Part shown: in pieces, positions 1 through 13,900 of the stretch | Layout: every line of letters starts with the position of its first letter | Position numbering within the stretch: position 1 is the stretch's first letter | Source: Membranipora membranacea | Lineage: Eukaryota; Bryozoa; Gymnolaemata; Cheilostomatida; Membraniporidae | Direction: 5' to 3' | NCBI GenBank assembly: GCA_914767715.1 | Contig: OU612068.1 | Coordinates: 2,480,001-2,544,000, forward strand | Length of the DNA stretch: 64,000 nt | Notes under the pieces: model-generated | What the model was told of the DNA's origin: nothing | The model's input: only the letters and a program-made list of their open reading frames with translations | The model's database searches: none | Position numbers and translations under genes: made by a program

Positions 1-191
1 GTGGATACAGACCCTGGAGCTGAGTGCCTGACTCAGGGTCAGTCACCCACCTGCCGATAGAGTTTGTCACTGTCTAGCAAGTTTCTCAATGGTTGTCTGA
101 GGAACCAATCAATAGAGGGAGGTATCATTGGAACAACACATTGAAAATTTTGTTACCGAATGGAACATCTTAAATCCTGGGCAAGTCTCAC
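1..191. other. Intron or unassigned flank of DGAT1
   Basis: After the donor at 191-190 the expected next DGAT1 exon is not present. The minus strand at about 139-50 is open and ends at a GT, but its translation (PSIDWFLRQPLRNLL and so on) does not match the DGAT1 C-terminus. I leave it as intron or unknown. Confidence 0.3.
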
Positions 192-3100
192 CTCATGAAA
201 GAAAGCAGACACAATGAATACAATGACCGAGCTGGCCATTTTGCCATAACCTGACTTCATCATCGGAGAGTATAAATGTCTACGAGCCCATCGATGTACC
301 GGAATGTTCCAAGTGTTCCAGAATGCATTGATACTCTCTGCATTCCTGTAAAAGTATAAACTAATGTGTACATTCATGAAGTCATGTATGCTGTACATTT
401 CGGTGTATGTGAACACAGCTGCTCACAGCAAAAGTCACATGTGTTGTTAGCCACAGCCTCGATAAAAAAAAACATTACTCACAAAGGGACTGTCTGTGGT
501 TTAGGAAACATGATTGCTATTCAAAAGAATTAAAGTATAAAATAAAAGTAGATTAATTAAAATGTTGAGATGATATCGTTTCTATCTAGAACACTTTGCA
601 TGTTCATTTACAAGACAATCAGTAGAAGCTGGTCATTTGACTTAACATTACCAGACCACTGACATACTGCTAACTTAGGGAGGGTCACTTTACTCTTATC
701 AGGTACATGTGACAATACAGTGGGAGAGAGTGAGAACATGTCAGTAGTGCAGTTGACATCATCACACTGCGAGGTCATGATGCAATGCTGAACATTGATC
801 TTATGATTGTAATTATAAGCTTATTATGATGTTGAGCTGATTAAACGTCTAGACCATTTGTATCATGTCAACAAAATTGATCGCATTTGAAAATTCGCAT
901 TTGAAATTTCCCCTACTAGAGGGAGAGCGCAGGCTGTGTCGCATTTTCTTATATTCTCACAAACCTGCTATCAGCAACTTGCTTATCAAAGGAAAACTAG
1001 GTTTCAGATCTCATACTTATATGTTGTGACACAAGTGACCGTAGGTCTCTTATGATAAGCCTCTCACCAGACACAAAAGTGTGTGTTTACTATCAGTAAG
1101 TAACTTGTTAATGTCAAAATGGTAGTGAAACATGAATTTGTGTTTATCAGTGACCATGCTCACACATGCTGTACAGAGCATGTGGAAATAAGATGTGTTC
1201 AATGACTTGGAGATAAAAGTGCTCCAAGGTGCTCCAATTAAGCGCAGAGAATTTATCATTTGCAATACTTGAAGGTGATCATAGCGTTCGTAGTGAGACA
1301 TCTTCTTGGGTACTTATTAGTGAACATTAGAGAGGTTTTGTCTTCTCATTCCCAGCTAAGCTAAGGAGTAATTATTATTTGACCCATTTTCTCGACCACT
1401 GCATCAGAGAAGACAGTCAGTTCAGCGTCACTGAACAGGGCTGACACTCACATAACATTTACACAGCAAGAAGCGGAAGATAGGATGCTGTTTCTGTCAG
1501 AAACCGATCAATATTAATTTTGACCTAGTAGCTTTGTTAGAAACGATCTGTGCATGTACAGCCGCTGGAGGCGCAGCAGTTCTTGTCCATTTCCATAAAA
1601 TATCTGATGTGAAATCCTTGCATACTAACCACCAGTCTTTGTAGAATTCTCTGTCTCCAAAGCGTAAGAGTTCAGCGACCACATTGAGGCAGGAGTGGAA
1701 GAACCAGTAGAAGAATATCAGCCACAGGATGTGGTTAGGTATCTAAAAGTAAAAGAAAGGGTAAAAAAGAATTTCTTTGTAGCTGACCGAGAAAAGATAA
1801 GATATGAATTCTTGCGGTACAATACAAAAGAGCAATATGCTGAATTACAAGTTGAGTTCTGCAAGACAGCTCCTGCAGCTCATTTGAATATGTTAAACAT
1901 ATGATATGGTACAGTTGTTTGTTATTTGTTTATACTGTGTGACACAGATATGGTAACTTACAGCTAGTTTAAGCAGGCGCTCTAACATGAATGGATAGTT
2001 AGAGTTGTGGAATGGTTTCATTGAGTTGTTGATAGTAGGGAACATCCATTGCTGAACTAAGCCAAGCAGAACCTGAGAGAGGATAACCTACAAACACAAA
2101 ACACTCTAGTCAGCAATAATACAGAAAATACGCAATTATAATGTGTCGGCGGTTGAAAATATCATCCATTTCTCAGCCTATCATGCATCTTGTATCATTT
2201 TACAGCTTGTTTGCAGTATACTTTGATTTTGGGTATGGCTGCCTACAGTTGCTATTGTCCAGTGGATTAATATGTGGATGATTAGCTTACCATTTCTACA
2301 AGTCTCTTGATGAGGAATCTTTTCCTTATTCTCGCTGATCTCGGGAAGTTCAGCTCATAGCAGAGTGTTGGAGCAAATGCAAAGTAGTACAAATCTGTCA
2401 AACATAACATTAGTACATAAGTCGATAAGGTACAACATGAATTTAATTAAGAAAATTCATGGTATGGCTCATCATTATTCAACATAGAAATGAAGTAATG
2501 TAATCATTCCTTGACATGAGACTAGAATACAATCAATACTAGTAGTTTGGTCCATGAGTAAGAGAGCGAGGGAGAAAAATATATCAACAAGCTAGTTTTA
2601 TACCACATAGTTCTCAAAATATCAAGATTTGTCAACACAAGATAGTAGTTCAGGACAAGTTTCAAGCAATAAACTCATTGCCCCAATAATTCCCTCACAC
2701 CATGACCAGATGAGATTCGGTCCGATGGATAAGGGAGATATCATTAATACTATTATCTGACCTTTTAAATTGAGGTTGTCTGGATACTGGACATATTTAT
2801 TTTCAGAATCCATACTTCCATTTTCTCCTGAAAAGACAGAGCATAGATATTCATTAACCATATATCTTGTTAGGTATGTGTTGAGGGGGGGGGGATAGGA
2901 GGGTGTGGACTATGGAGTGAAACACTAGAGGGTAATGTTTAACAATTAACCACAGTAGAAATCCCAGAAACAAATTCATTGGTATTTGCTGTCCGTTGAG
3001 ACATGTGTATGGCCCGGCCAAAATCTCGATGCATTGGAGAATACAGTGAAACAGCAGCACAACATCCAAATACAGAGTACAATAAAAGCATAATTGAGAA

Positions 3101-6100
3101 CACATCTTCTACACAAACACGTAAAGCTGAGAGATTATGTGCAATACGGCTATGGTAGGTACAGACTAAAAGTGTTATATGGTATTAATTAAGTTGAACA
3201 CACTGATGTTTTTACCTTTGTCTTGGAGATCTATAACTGAAATAACCAACACACATTCAAGTTTTGGCAGCAGGTCACATGAGACAAGGGCATAGGTTCA
3301 AGAGGGGATAAACGTGGACAATTTTACTTCCAAGTTTCAGCAAACATGCACATGAGCTGGTTATGTTGAGGAATTCAAACCACACAAAGCTCAATTAAAA
3401 GAATATAGCTATTTAACTAAAATTTTTGATTTTTTAGTTAAATTACGTTTTTGAATATCTATTACTCCACGTGTTATAAATCAGTAAATCAGTTTTAATA
3501 ACTTACGCCCTGTGAGGGAAGACATGGATTTCTGTCGTTCTCTCTTGTATTTTTTAGATTGACTATACTCTCTACACCACTTGTTAACTGTGACATATGA
3601 TATGAGCTTCAGGAATACTATAGTATATACAGCCAGAGTACTCGAGGAAAACACTGCAAACAATATAATATCATATACAATTACAAATTTATATACAGTA
3701 TATCGCACATCAAATAGTTCACTACAGGATATATGGAAAACTGTTGATGGAAATTTATAGGGGAATATCTACAATTAATCCATTCAAGAATCTTGACCTG
3801 GAGGCGCAGAAAGGTATTTCCATCAAAACCTAGAGACTTTCGATTTTTTGGTTGTAGTACTTCAGTGTGTGAGCTCTCAGACGGGTGTTAAAAACTAATT
3901 TGAAAGGCAGGTTTTTCTTTATTATTTTTTTTTCACTCTCAGTGTTTCACTTTAGAAATCAACTTTACAATCAACACTCTTGATGCAATTTAAGCCGTTG
4001 GCGGGCTGTGGAGAGGGGGCAGGGCTGATGGCAGGGGGACTCAAATTGGCACTAATGTGGTTTAAGTACACTCATTGTGCCAAGAAGTACATGAAGTCAC
4101 TACAGCATTCAATAACCAACCTAATGACCAGCCAGTGACCTCAATCACTGGGCAAGTGAAACATAAGTCTATTAATACATCTATGTCTAATTGTTTCACA
4201 AAAATACCACTTGAGTTGATAATGAGAAAGAAATGCAGATCAGATTGTATGGACCCGCCAACCAAAAGACAAACAAAGACTTTGTTTACTGATTGAGTTT
4301 TGGAGCTATTTTAATGTTGGTAACTGGGAAGTGATAAACACATATTGGAGTGAGGAGTCTTATTGGAGCTTGTTTGCACAGTTGCCTGGATCGGGAAGGA
4401 TTACAAATGTGATTTTTATCAGTATAGGAAGGCGTGTGCAGATACTGGGCTGCAACTGCACATGGGCTTCACATAAAGACGATAGAATGATGAAAACATG
4501 TTCTCAGTCTCATGTTATGTTTTAGAAAACGTGAATAACAACTTCTCTAAGCAACCATCAATCATGAGATTGATGTTTGAGAGACGACCTTATATACCCT
4601 TATATTACACACACCGGTAGGTAGGAAGTGCCTTGACGCAATGATAGTAAAACAGACTGTATGACACCCACAACAGAGGCTAGTAACAATAAGGCATAAT
4701 ATTATCTCACTAAGGGAAAATGATTATAAGTGAAAATTTTATGAAAACAAATGCGCCCAACTTGACAGCCAAAATCTCATATACCCAACCCCTAAACATG
4801 TTCAGCTTTGTAACCAAAGTAGTAATGTTAATCTCTATCGAAAGTTGCCCGAGTTCTACAGAGAAAAGTTTTACTTACTCGGGTTAGGATGGATATAGAG
4901 CACTAAAGCGGCAGGCAAACAGAGTACAAGGAAGAGGTTAATAGTTTGAATATAGCGCCCCGCAGTCTCCGAGATTGATTTCTAAAAAAAACACAAGCCG
5001 CATTTCACAGCAATAAAAAAAAAAGCTACATCACCTGAAAACTGAATAGGTACTGACATCAAACGGAAAATGCTTATCATAGTGGTATCAGCCTACCAGC
5101 TTGATAAGCCCACTGCAAATCTAGTTAGGGACATCTTCAAGGATGATTGGGCCGAGATGGTCAACTACATGTTAATAAATAGGCTAGCTAGTTTGGGTGT
5201 CTTAATGAATTAATGGAAGCTCGGCTAGCTGAACTGAGAGTTAATGTAAAATAATGACATAGGGTAAATGTTGGCTAGCCATAATTTTCACATTTTCAAG
5301 CCAGTGCAAAATGGCGACGTTCCCTCCTGCTAATAACACTTTTCTCCTCTAGTTCCAGTTGGTTCATCACAGTTGGTGGATGGTTTGATGAACGGATTAA
5401 AAATTAATATATCATTTATGGCACCTTATCAATTTATGATTTTTATGCTAGTTTTTGAGGCGGGATATCGTGAATTTATATGGCTATTGTTATTTTGAGA
5501 CATGCGCTGAACATTCGCACAGCAACCACCATGGTTATCCTTACAATAATTAGACTCACCTTAGCTAGAAGCTTTTCTATGAATAAGGCGAACACCAGGA
5601 AAATATTTACAGCTGTAATTGAAAATCAAAGAAACACAGATTACACGCAGTAAAACCAGGACTAGGAACGAATGCCAGAGCTAGCACAGTCACACAACGT
5701 AAATAGGATAGGAAGAGTTCCCACAGATCTCCAACTAAACACATTCATAGAGCATGTTGTAAAAAGAACCATCAATATGAGCAGGACATTTGAGATTACA
5801 TCTTATTGTACTGGTAGTGGTAAATGTTCTGCATAAAAAACTAAATCGATAGTATCTCCTATTAAGACGATTGCAAAATAGAGATAATTGTGGCACTACA
5901 GTCATCATCGCACCCTACAAGGCAGAAAGTTATATTCTCACCTGCCAGTAAGACGGCACAAGGCCAGTCGCTGGGTCCCTGAAACACCACTAACCGTACC
6001 CAGTACATAGGGTTAACCAGCAACCCATATCTATAAAAAGATCATATAAATAGGTAACATCTTTAAATATTTCATTCAACCCCAGTGTCAATTCAATTTA

Positions 6101-8919
6101 CAGCTAAATTTCAAAACGAGTGTATTTGGAACAATGGTCAGATATAGTTGAGAGGCAGTAGTAATCAATTATATGATTACCCCAGTGCAGCTTATTGTCC
6201 CGCTTTGTGTCACAGCCTGACTGGTCAGTGTAAGTTCACATCACAGCTGTATGAACTAAGAGCTGGCCACTTGTCTCTCAATTATTCAGGTATTTGCTAT
6301 TAATCATCAGGGGATTAGCTGAGGTGAACAAAATACTCACTTGATAATGTTTTCTAGTGCTACTCTTCCGTTAGACAAAGCCTAAAGAAAATAAGATCAT
6401 AGATTAGTACCAAGCTTCCTAGTGTGACAGCTTGCTGTGAACGTCCTAAGCTAGTGTTAGAAAGCAGGCCGGAAATATGAGACAAACATGGTTATTTAGT
6501 AAAATTTTCACCAAAACAGAGATGGCGAGAGATCGTGAAAGATGGAAGAGAAAGGAGAAGGCGCAATATTCCACTAGGAGTTCTGCAACATAGTCAAGTC
6601 ACCAAAACATTCAAGAAGTAGGCCCAGCAGTGGTCCAAGCAAACGTTTGAGTAGATCTATATTCGTAAATGTACGTTCAACTGTCATGTTTAATTCCTTA
6701 ATTACTATGACTGTAGAAGGCTGTGGAAAATTAACACATAATTATAAACTTGAAATGAGGGCTGGAAACATCTTCAGGTTTGCAAAATACCAAGCTGTCA
6801 AGATTGGGATTGCATCAGCGGCAGCATTCATGCAGCATACACTAGCTCAGGGGCTGATGCAATCAATATAATTTATGGGCTCTATACATCGCTAGATGGA
6901 AAACCCCAACCCATTTCCTATAGCACCTATTGTTTTCTAAATGGGCACTGCTATCATGTTCTCAGGTCATGCAGCAAGCGTGAACTCTCATTGGTTTGCA
7001 ATTAATATCTTTGTTCACGCATTAATTTACTTTGGGGGTAAATCAGATATCATACACATGACGCATGATATACCAGAAGGAAAGCCGCTACTTGATCTTA
7101 CATATACACAATAATAACAATGCCTCAACACCTCAGACTGTCCCTGAAGCGTCATGATTCAGTCCGCTGATCAAAGGTCGAGGCTTTTGGAATATTTGGA
7201 GCAAAAAAGTACAAGGACAAAAGAAAAAAATATTTCAATTACAATCATAAATTGCAGACTAACAGACGGGACATAAAAAATTTTAGTACTTGACAATTCA
7301 CATTTAGTTCTAGGCCAATGGTTTCAACATCTTATGAATTCGCATAAACGCTAAACCCATTCTACTCCATATCTGATGGCGTACCTTTATCCCTTGCCTC
7401 TAACTGAATCAACGATCAGAGCTGGGCCTATTGCAGAACAGGTATTCAAAAATCACTCAGGTTTTGGAATATTAATAATTTGAGAATATAAACTTACCAG
7501 TAGAACTATACACAAGTTGACTAGACCTCTGTAATTGCTAAATCCACTTGTACTGCTAAACAGTGAGTCTGTCTGTTGGTGACATCTACAAGGTAAAAAA
7601 ACATCATAAAGCAAGAGCTAGAGAGTTAAAAAATAGCAAGCATTGGATGACCATATGAAAATCAGATTCTTTGCATCAATTTTTGGAGAATAAACTATAG
7701 GCCTAAATAGACTATAAATAAGTCAGTTCATGATTTGGAGAAATGGAAAGGGACATTCTAGACACGCTGGTCTAAAACAGGGAAGCCACAGTTAAAACTT
7801 TTGCCACTTATGATCCTAATAATTCTTTGACACAGTGATTTCTCATTTCTCTGACAACCCTGTAGAGTTTGGAAAAAAAATTGCAGCAATTTAAAAGAAA
7901 TTTTATTTCTTCAAATGATAATCCAATAACAAAAGTTTCAAAGGTTCTATTACTTCAAATAACTTCATCCAAAAATTTTCATAACAAATGGTCAACCAAA
8001 TCCTGGGTTTTTATACAAATACTTATTAAACCTAAATGAACACAATAAAAGGAAATGTTTAGCTTCCTACACGAGTGCATCTTCAGATTTTCTCCTCTTT
8101 CCTTCTGTGACATGAACATATTCGGGTTCGTTCCAGAATTGTATCAGCTTCTTTTTTATATTAAATACAAAGTCACTGTCAGTGTCCGTATCAGGCGAGT
8201 CTGGCTCTAGTAGTGTTGTGACTGTTGAGGAACCAAGACTGTCTTTTGCCCCCTGATATTGATCAAACCGGCTTATCCGCTGATTTAGCGTATTTGAAGA
8301 CATATTAAAGTCTTATGCCGATATTAAAGTACTCCAGAAATATCCAACAGCGCGGTTGAAAAAATTATGGTGCCTCAAACACACACAAACATAGATGAAG
8401 TTCAGCTCAGTGTCGAAGAAGACAATATCTACCAACCAGCGCTTCTTTAATGTGTAGGTACAGCTTTTGTTGCGCTTGGTTTGATTGATGAATGAGGCTT
8501 TGCGGTAAACAGACAATTAATTTATTTATTGGAGCCATTGCTATGCCTGGCTTTCATGAGTTACATTCATGAACCATGACCTGAGCTTATGTTTACCAGC
8601 TGTAAAACCAATACACACTTGTGCTCTATATACGCTATAACTGAAGTGAAACTGCTACTCATGCGTTGAAATGATGTGAAAGTCATGTATGCAATGGACT
8701 TTGGACCATGATTATCTTCCCTACAAAATTATTTTTATTGGCCCAACAAGTACTACCAGACAACACAGTTGACAATATTAGTTAGTAGTATAAACAATTC
8801 CTCAATACTTACGGTTTGTCAGCATGTGAAGATTTTTCCCTTCTTTCAACTTCCAACTCGTGTACAACCCTATTAGTGCTCACTGTTCTCCTGAGCCTGA
8901 CTTGTGTAGGGGCTGCCAT
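192..8919 (-). CDS. DGAT1: Diacylglycerol O-acyltransferase 1 (3' end off window)
   Basis: DGAT1 is an ER-membrane MBOAT enzyme that joins acyl-CoA to diacylglycerol to make triacylglycerol. Exons read by eye (minus strand): 8919-8813, about 8303-8071, 7585-7498, 6381-6341, 6030-5942, 5612-5560, 4981-4879, 3653-3507, 2827-2762, 2394-2291, 2087-1962, 1742-1630, 345-192. From 8071 onward every junction is GT-AG and phase-consistent. Family hallmarks in order: [26 protein letters not shown], a YPDNL segment, [21 protein letters not shown], the [12 protein letters not shown] signature split across the last two exons, and SAFFHE with the conserved catalytic histidine of the family. The C-terminal 60 or so residues must lie left of position 1. 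Exon 1 starts [16 protein letters not shown], basic as in other DGAT1 N-termini. The acceptor joining exon 1 to the 8.1-8.3 kb exon is unresolved. DGAT2 is unrelated and excluded. Confidence 0.93.
3654..4878. other. Long DGAT1 intron with two small plus-strand ORFs
   Basis: This intron, between the exons at 4981-4879 and 3653-3507, contains two consecutive plus-strand ORFs (4075-4296 and 4331-4525, 73 and 64 residues). Neither shows a recognisable domain or flanking splice signals. They could be remnants of an inserted element. I see nothing else in it. Confidence 0.3.
6382..7497. other. Long DGAT1 intron
   Basis: This is the intron between the exons carrying [15 protein letters not shown] and [14 protein letters not shown]. 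It includes one plus-strand ORF of 74 residues (6647-6871) without recognisable domain or splice signals, which I do not call as a gene. Confidence 0.4.
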
Positions 8920-9010
8920 ATTTGTTTACTTTTTTACACCCTGTTTCCGGATAAAGAGAAACTTACAAGTTTGTTGTGTGTCAACCAATCAGAGCATTGG
9001 CCACACAACA
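8920..9010 (-). promoter_or_regulatory. Probable DGAT1 proximal promoter
   Basis: Reading on the minus strand, the stretch just upstream of the DGAT1 ATG (8919) holds an inverted CCAAT box (CCAATCAG on plus, 8985-8992) and an ETS-type CCGGAAA core (8944-8950). No TATA element is visible. This combination fits a housekeeping promoter. It is inferred from motifs only. Confidence 0.35.
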
Positions 9011-10716
9011 CATGCTGTGTTCTCTCATCTCTCATCTAATAATTAGTGTTGAGAATTTTTGCAGATTATTAGTGGGGTATTTACCAAACAGTACATACGA
9101 AGAACAGTGTAAGTGTGACCTGGTGTGACTGTGACAAAATCTTCTCAACAAAATAGCAGAACATTGAGTGGACTCTCAATTCATTGAAAAAAAAACATAC
9201 ATAATGGCAATCTGTTGGTTCTCCTCTGGTTGGCTAAGTTAGTGACAATCATCAGTGTTGAGTTCTTCAGAGGTCCTGTGAGTTAAGGTAGTGTTCTCTC
9301 TTGGTCTGGCCAGGACCACTTTCAAGGAGGAGTTAGAGTAAAATTTCACACATTGCTTGGCCTGGTGCTAACAATTTAACATTTTAACAAGCTTATTATG
9401 CAATTGGGCCTAGACAATAATAGTGACAGCATAGTGTATTCTATTATAGACTGGATCCTCTTCGGTAAATATTTGTATTCTAATCTATAATCTTTTTGCT
9501 TACTTACTAGCACAGCTAAGTTTTGATGGCAGTTTCTGCATGGGGAAGCGGGGATGCACCAGAATAGTGGCATACCGAGAAGAGAAACATGACAGTTTTC
9601 TGAAGGACAGATGTGATGGTAACTAATGTAGGCCTACATCAATGAACTAAACCATTGCCTACATGGATGCATAGTTTCATATATATTATTGTATGTATGT
9701 ATGTAGCCTATGTATGTAGCTTTATTCCGACCACGGAAATATTTAAATGCAAGGACATTCAAAATTATCAATACAGGTACTCTGGTATAAAAAGAATTGA
9801 GAGAGCGGTCAAAAATGAAAATGAAAAAATTTGCATCATTATAACATATACCAACAGGAACTTCATGTTTCAGTGCCATGCTTTACCACGATGGTGATGT
9901 ATCGGGTCATTAACCGTTGCTATTGGTATTTTAAATGCACGGGATAAAAATGGTCTAAGAGACTACTGCTCAGATGACTTAGGTGATGCTTGAAGGTTAG
10001 TGTAGGTGGCTTCAAGTAGTAAAATGTTCTCCTTTGTGGTGTCATCAAAGTCATTCAAGTTCACTGCATCTTCATTATTGTAGGTTGCGTTGCGGAAAAT
10101 CTTTCACTTCACTTCACTGGCCAGCTCTTCTCTTGTAAAATATGATTTCAATGTCTATTTTATAGATATTGTATATAATCAACAATCTGGATTGAACTTT
10201 TTCAATCACTGTCGTTTTTGTTGTGGCTGTAGCAAAAATGATATAGGGTCTCTTCCATCATCTCCCTATACTTGGTGGTCGAGGGGTTCTTTCAATATGA
10301 ATGGCATTTCAATCCAAATCCTCGCTATCAATTTGCCTAATTAGACAAATCTCTTTCCAAATCGTTCGCTCCGAATATTATGGTTCCAAATTTTAATTAA
10401 AGGTTACCCCGGGTGGACTCTCCGAGTCAGTGAAATACTAACTTTTATTAATATGCTGCCTGTGTATGAGCCGCACAGTCCACTATCATAGACACACCGT
10501 GACGATTACGTAGTAAGCCAAGTGATGAGAATATTTTTCCTTACAATGTCTGCAAATGGCAATGATACATAATTATCTTCCAGTCTGTCAATGTGAAAGG
10601 AAGTAGATGTCAAACTGCCTGTTAAGTTCCAGATATGTCTACACAGCATGAAAAGTAAGTTAGAGATTTGTAGACGATGCTTTGAGCTATCTTCTAGTTT
10701 CTAAAACAAGGTGCAA
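8923..10716. other. Intergenic, no confident gene
   Basis: No ORF here has a recognisable domain. One weak plus-strand exon candidate (9065-9107) has a TTTTTGCAG acceptor and a GTAAGTG donor, but is only 43 bp with no partner exon found. A short GTAT microsatellite lies near 9690-9710. Confidence 0.4.
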
Positions 10717-10795
10717 TAAACCCTACTAAATTGGAGTTACCATCTCATTGAACATACGGTTCAATGAGATAGTAACTCCAATTTAGTGGGGTTTA
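10717..10795. repeat. Long near-perfect hairpin (37-bp arms)
   Basis: The left arm 10717-10753 pairs with the right arm 10759-10795 across a 5-nt loop. There are two mismatches, both able to form G-U pairs in one transcript orientation. It lies 25 bp beyond the donor of the orphan minus-strand exon at 10820-10902, so it would be intronic in that gene. It could be a small foldback MITE or a double-stranded RNA source. Confidence 0.75.
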
Positions 10796-10819
10796 CTGGG
10801 AGTAACTCTAACATCTTAC

Positions 10820-10902
10820 TTGTCCTCTTGTCCAGGTCGTTACGTTTCTCAGAATATGCACCCTGCATCTTGCTCAAAATGGTCTGACGATGATCTATAC
10901 CT
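10820..10902 (-). CDS. Orphan coding exon of an unidentified gene
   Basis: On the minus strand a pyrimidine-rich ...TTGTTTAG acceptor precedes an 83-bp open segment ending at a strong GTAAGATG donor. With one base on each side, it encodes 27 charged residues beginning GIDHRQTILSKMQGAYSEKR and predicted helical. I found no neighbouring exon I trust; a minus-strand ORF at 11905-11639 is a weak candidate without clear splice sites. The family is not recognised. Confidence 0.4.
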
Positions 10903-13900
10903 CTAAACAATAAGTTGGATATATTATTACTTCGATACACAATCTCATGGTCTTTGTAGGGACATAGTTGTAACAAAATGCACTATGCACAATGTTTGCA
11001 GGATAAAACTTCACTGTATAATTTGCAACCCATCCATTTGGCCATTAACTGAACAGTTTGTATGTGAAAACAAACATTCAAGTATGAACATGTTTCTTTT
11101 TACATGTTTATGTAAGTGACAAAATAAGTGCGTTTTTGGTTAAAATAGCTCCTACCACTGATAATCGAGCATCATATCTGAGACTGGGACCTCAATGTAT
11201 CTAGTTAAAATATTGAATGATGGCTCCCTTTAATCCAATTGCAGATAAATTCATATTAGAGCATCCTAGTTTGATAAATAGACATAAGACTATTCATTTT
11301 ATAGTTGGTCTGGTACAGGTAGAAGCCCCGTAGAATCCTGGAGTGACATTCAAAATTACCTCTTACTCGTTCCTCTTACTATCTTGGAGTTATCCGCTCT
11401 TTTACCACTGTAAGACAACTGTGAGTAAAAGTATATGATCATACGCTGTTCTAACAGCAACGGTGTATGTCAATTGTAAGAGTCTGGCTAAGCAATGAAC
11501 TCCATTTGGCTAAGAGAGCTCTTGCAAAAGTGTCATCACTAAATATGGTCTAAAAATGCCCTGTAAATACATAGGTAGGGGCTTCTTGTGGTGTCCTAGA
11601 GGTGTAATCATAGACTATAGAGTTACTATATGATAACTCTATTGGTAGGATAATTCACAGTTACATATGATGTATAACCATTCATTTGTAATTCTTGAAA
11701 ATTTTAATCTATGGTTCCGAAGGATGTTTGGGCACAAATATGTGTGATATCGCGTGCATAGTTTTAGGTTGACTTGCCCAGATTTCTGTCCTTCAAGTAG
11801 AGTTTTCATGGTGTAAAAAATTTGTAATTGATCAGGTCTGGAAGAATCAACGGCTTTCCATGTGGTAACATGTTTTAATATTTTCCTCAACAAGCCCATC
11901 ACCATGGCCGCAAAGTTTTAATAGGCTATAGCAGGCCTTCTATTAGTGTTGGGATAGCTAATTATTAGGGTAACTGGGCAACACATAATTTTTTTTGGTT
12001 TTCTTTCTATAGGCCGTCAGCTGTCATTATGGCACCTGGTACCTGTCCACAGTCTCTGTAGGTGCTCTCTGATGACTCGCTCAGTATTTAGGATGTCTCA
12101 GCTGATGCGCTCAAACTCTGCCCAGGTTACTGGTGGTAGCATTCCATTATTAACCACATCCCTCACAGAAGTTGTTGGACTCGGAGTGTTAATTATGGTG
12201 GGATATGTGAACGTAATGGTAGTGATTTTGCAGCTGTTATTGGATGTGTTTGTCATATATGAGGCCACTAGCTGATAGTAACTGAAATCAACTTATGATA
12301 TGAGTATGATAATGAGGTCAGTGCTCGCTTAGAAACATAGTATTTATATACTGGCAGTCACTTGTGATGTTTGTGGACATACATGTACCAGGAGTGGACT
12401 ACAGGGATACACCCAAACTGACCACTCCCAGTATTGGTGTTCGTGTCCCTTGTAGCTTTCCACTTGACAACCCTTTTTTGAATCGATATTCCTACAAAAA
12501 TACGATATGAAAGTGTATAGGCATTATTCTGAGTTAGCTGAAAGGTGTGATGTGGGCTTGTGTAATAGAGGAGTTTCATAGATCTAGCCGTAGGAAGACG
12601 GACAATACGTGTTTTGTGAATTGTCTATGAATCTAGCTATGTGACATTTGATGCCACCAGTTTGTTTATAACGGCTGAGTGGGTTGAAGTTTCATAACAA
12701 GTTGACATTGACCTTCTCTTGGTCTCAGATGGCTAGACAGTTATTAGCCATGATCTAATTACAGTCTCATTTTGAGAGGCTGTGTTGTGCTCACTAATCT
12801 AGTGTTATTACCCACAGTGCAATGACAAATCAATGATGAGATTGATAACTAATTGTAAGTAATTACCCAGCTGTACCAAAGATAGTATATCTTGACTACA
12901 GGCCACTAGCTTGTGTAGGCTGATAACTGTATATGGACAGTATCTCACAGTACCAAAGGTAGCCTTGTCACGCTGCCTGCTGATGTACCAGTGGTTTGTT
13001 TGACAAGGCTCGTACTGATATAGTCTGAGCCCCCCCCCAGACTTTTGCCCCTCGCCCGACGCCCCCCCCCCAGCGAGGGCATAGTACTGATAGTGCTCAT
13101 ATATTGGCTGTACTAAGTTACTACCATGATAGAGATGATATATTTCCCTTTCAAACTTTATTACAATAACAGGATATCGACCAGCATAGCAGAAGAATTT
13201 AATATGTTATCAAATGAACATTAGTCGGCTGCATGATTGTCTGATGTATTTCGTCGGTTGCTGATGTAATTTCATGTGAAGCTTCCATTTCCATCTGTTA
13301 TGAGCACTGCCGTTTCATCAGCAGACTGATAATTCCGCTGGGGTTGTTCTTCAATCGCTGCACTCTGTGGAATACTTTGATAAGTAACATGTAGCTGTTA
13401 GCCAAATCAATATTTCATGTGGCTTTATAGAGCTGTGGAACACATGAAGTGACATCGGCTGTAACATGACTGAGTCGATAAGAGAGGCCATTAGCCTGAT
13501 TATACTTCATGTTGTGGCAGAGACCAAGCTGTTTACTGAGGTGCTAATGTCACCATTGGACTTAGATAGCTGAACAAGATGAAATCTTTGACCCACGGCA
13601 CAATATATGAACCTCATGTGACAGATATGGCTGAACAAAAATTAACTGCCCATAAAGCACGACTCACATCCTTCAACATTTTGGTATACATTTCAGCCTG
13701 GCAAATTTCTGAACCATTTCTAGTACTTGTCCATCCATGAATACAACAGATATTGCTTGGCATGATTCATCCCAATTGAATTTTCATAATGGCAAATTTC
13801 CATTATCTGCCTCACAAGGTTATAGAACGACTAGCACTCCATTATAAAAGCTGGATTTTCCATCTTTGGGAAACCCAGCAATGAAAATTGCACCATCAAA

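Noticed and set aside
1695-1904. Plus-strand ORF of 69 residues
   Set aside because: It overlaps in antisense a well-conserved DGAT1 exon (1742-1630).
8816-9046. Plus-strand ORF with a hydrophobic segment (possible small membrane protein)
   Set aside because: It lies antisense to the DGAT1 first exon and promoter. The minus strand there has the ATG, basic N-terminus and GTAAGT donor expected for DGAT1.
13029-13072. Poly-C and poly-G tracts here and at 2886, 16237, 62396 and 63637
   Set aside because: Simple homopolymers; possible sequencing or assembly weak points but no supportable function.
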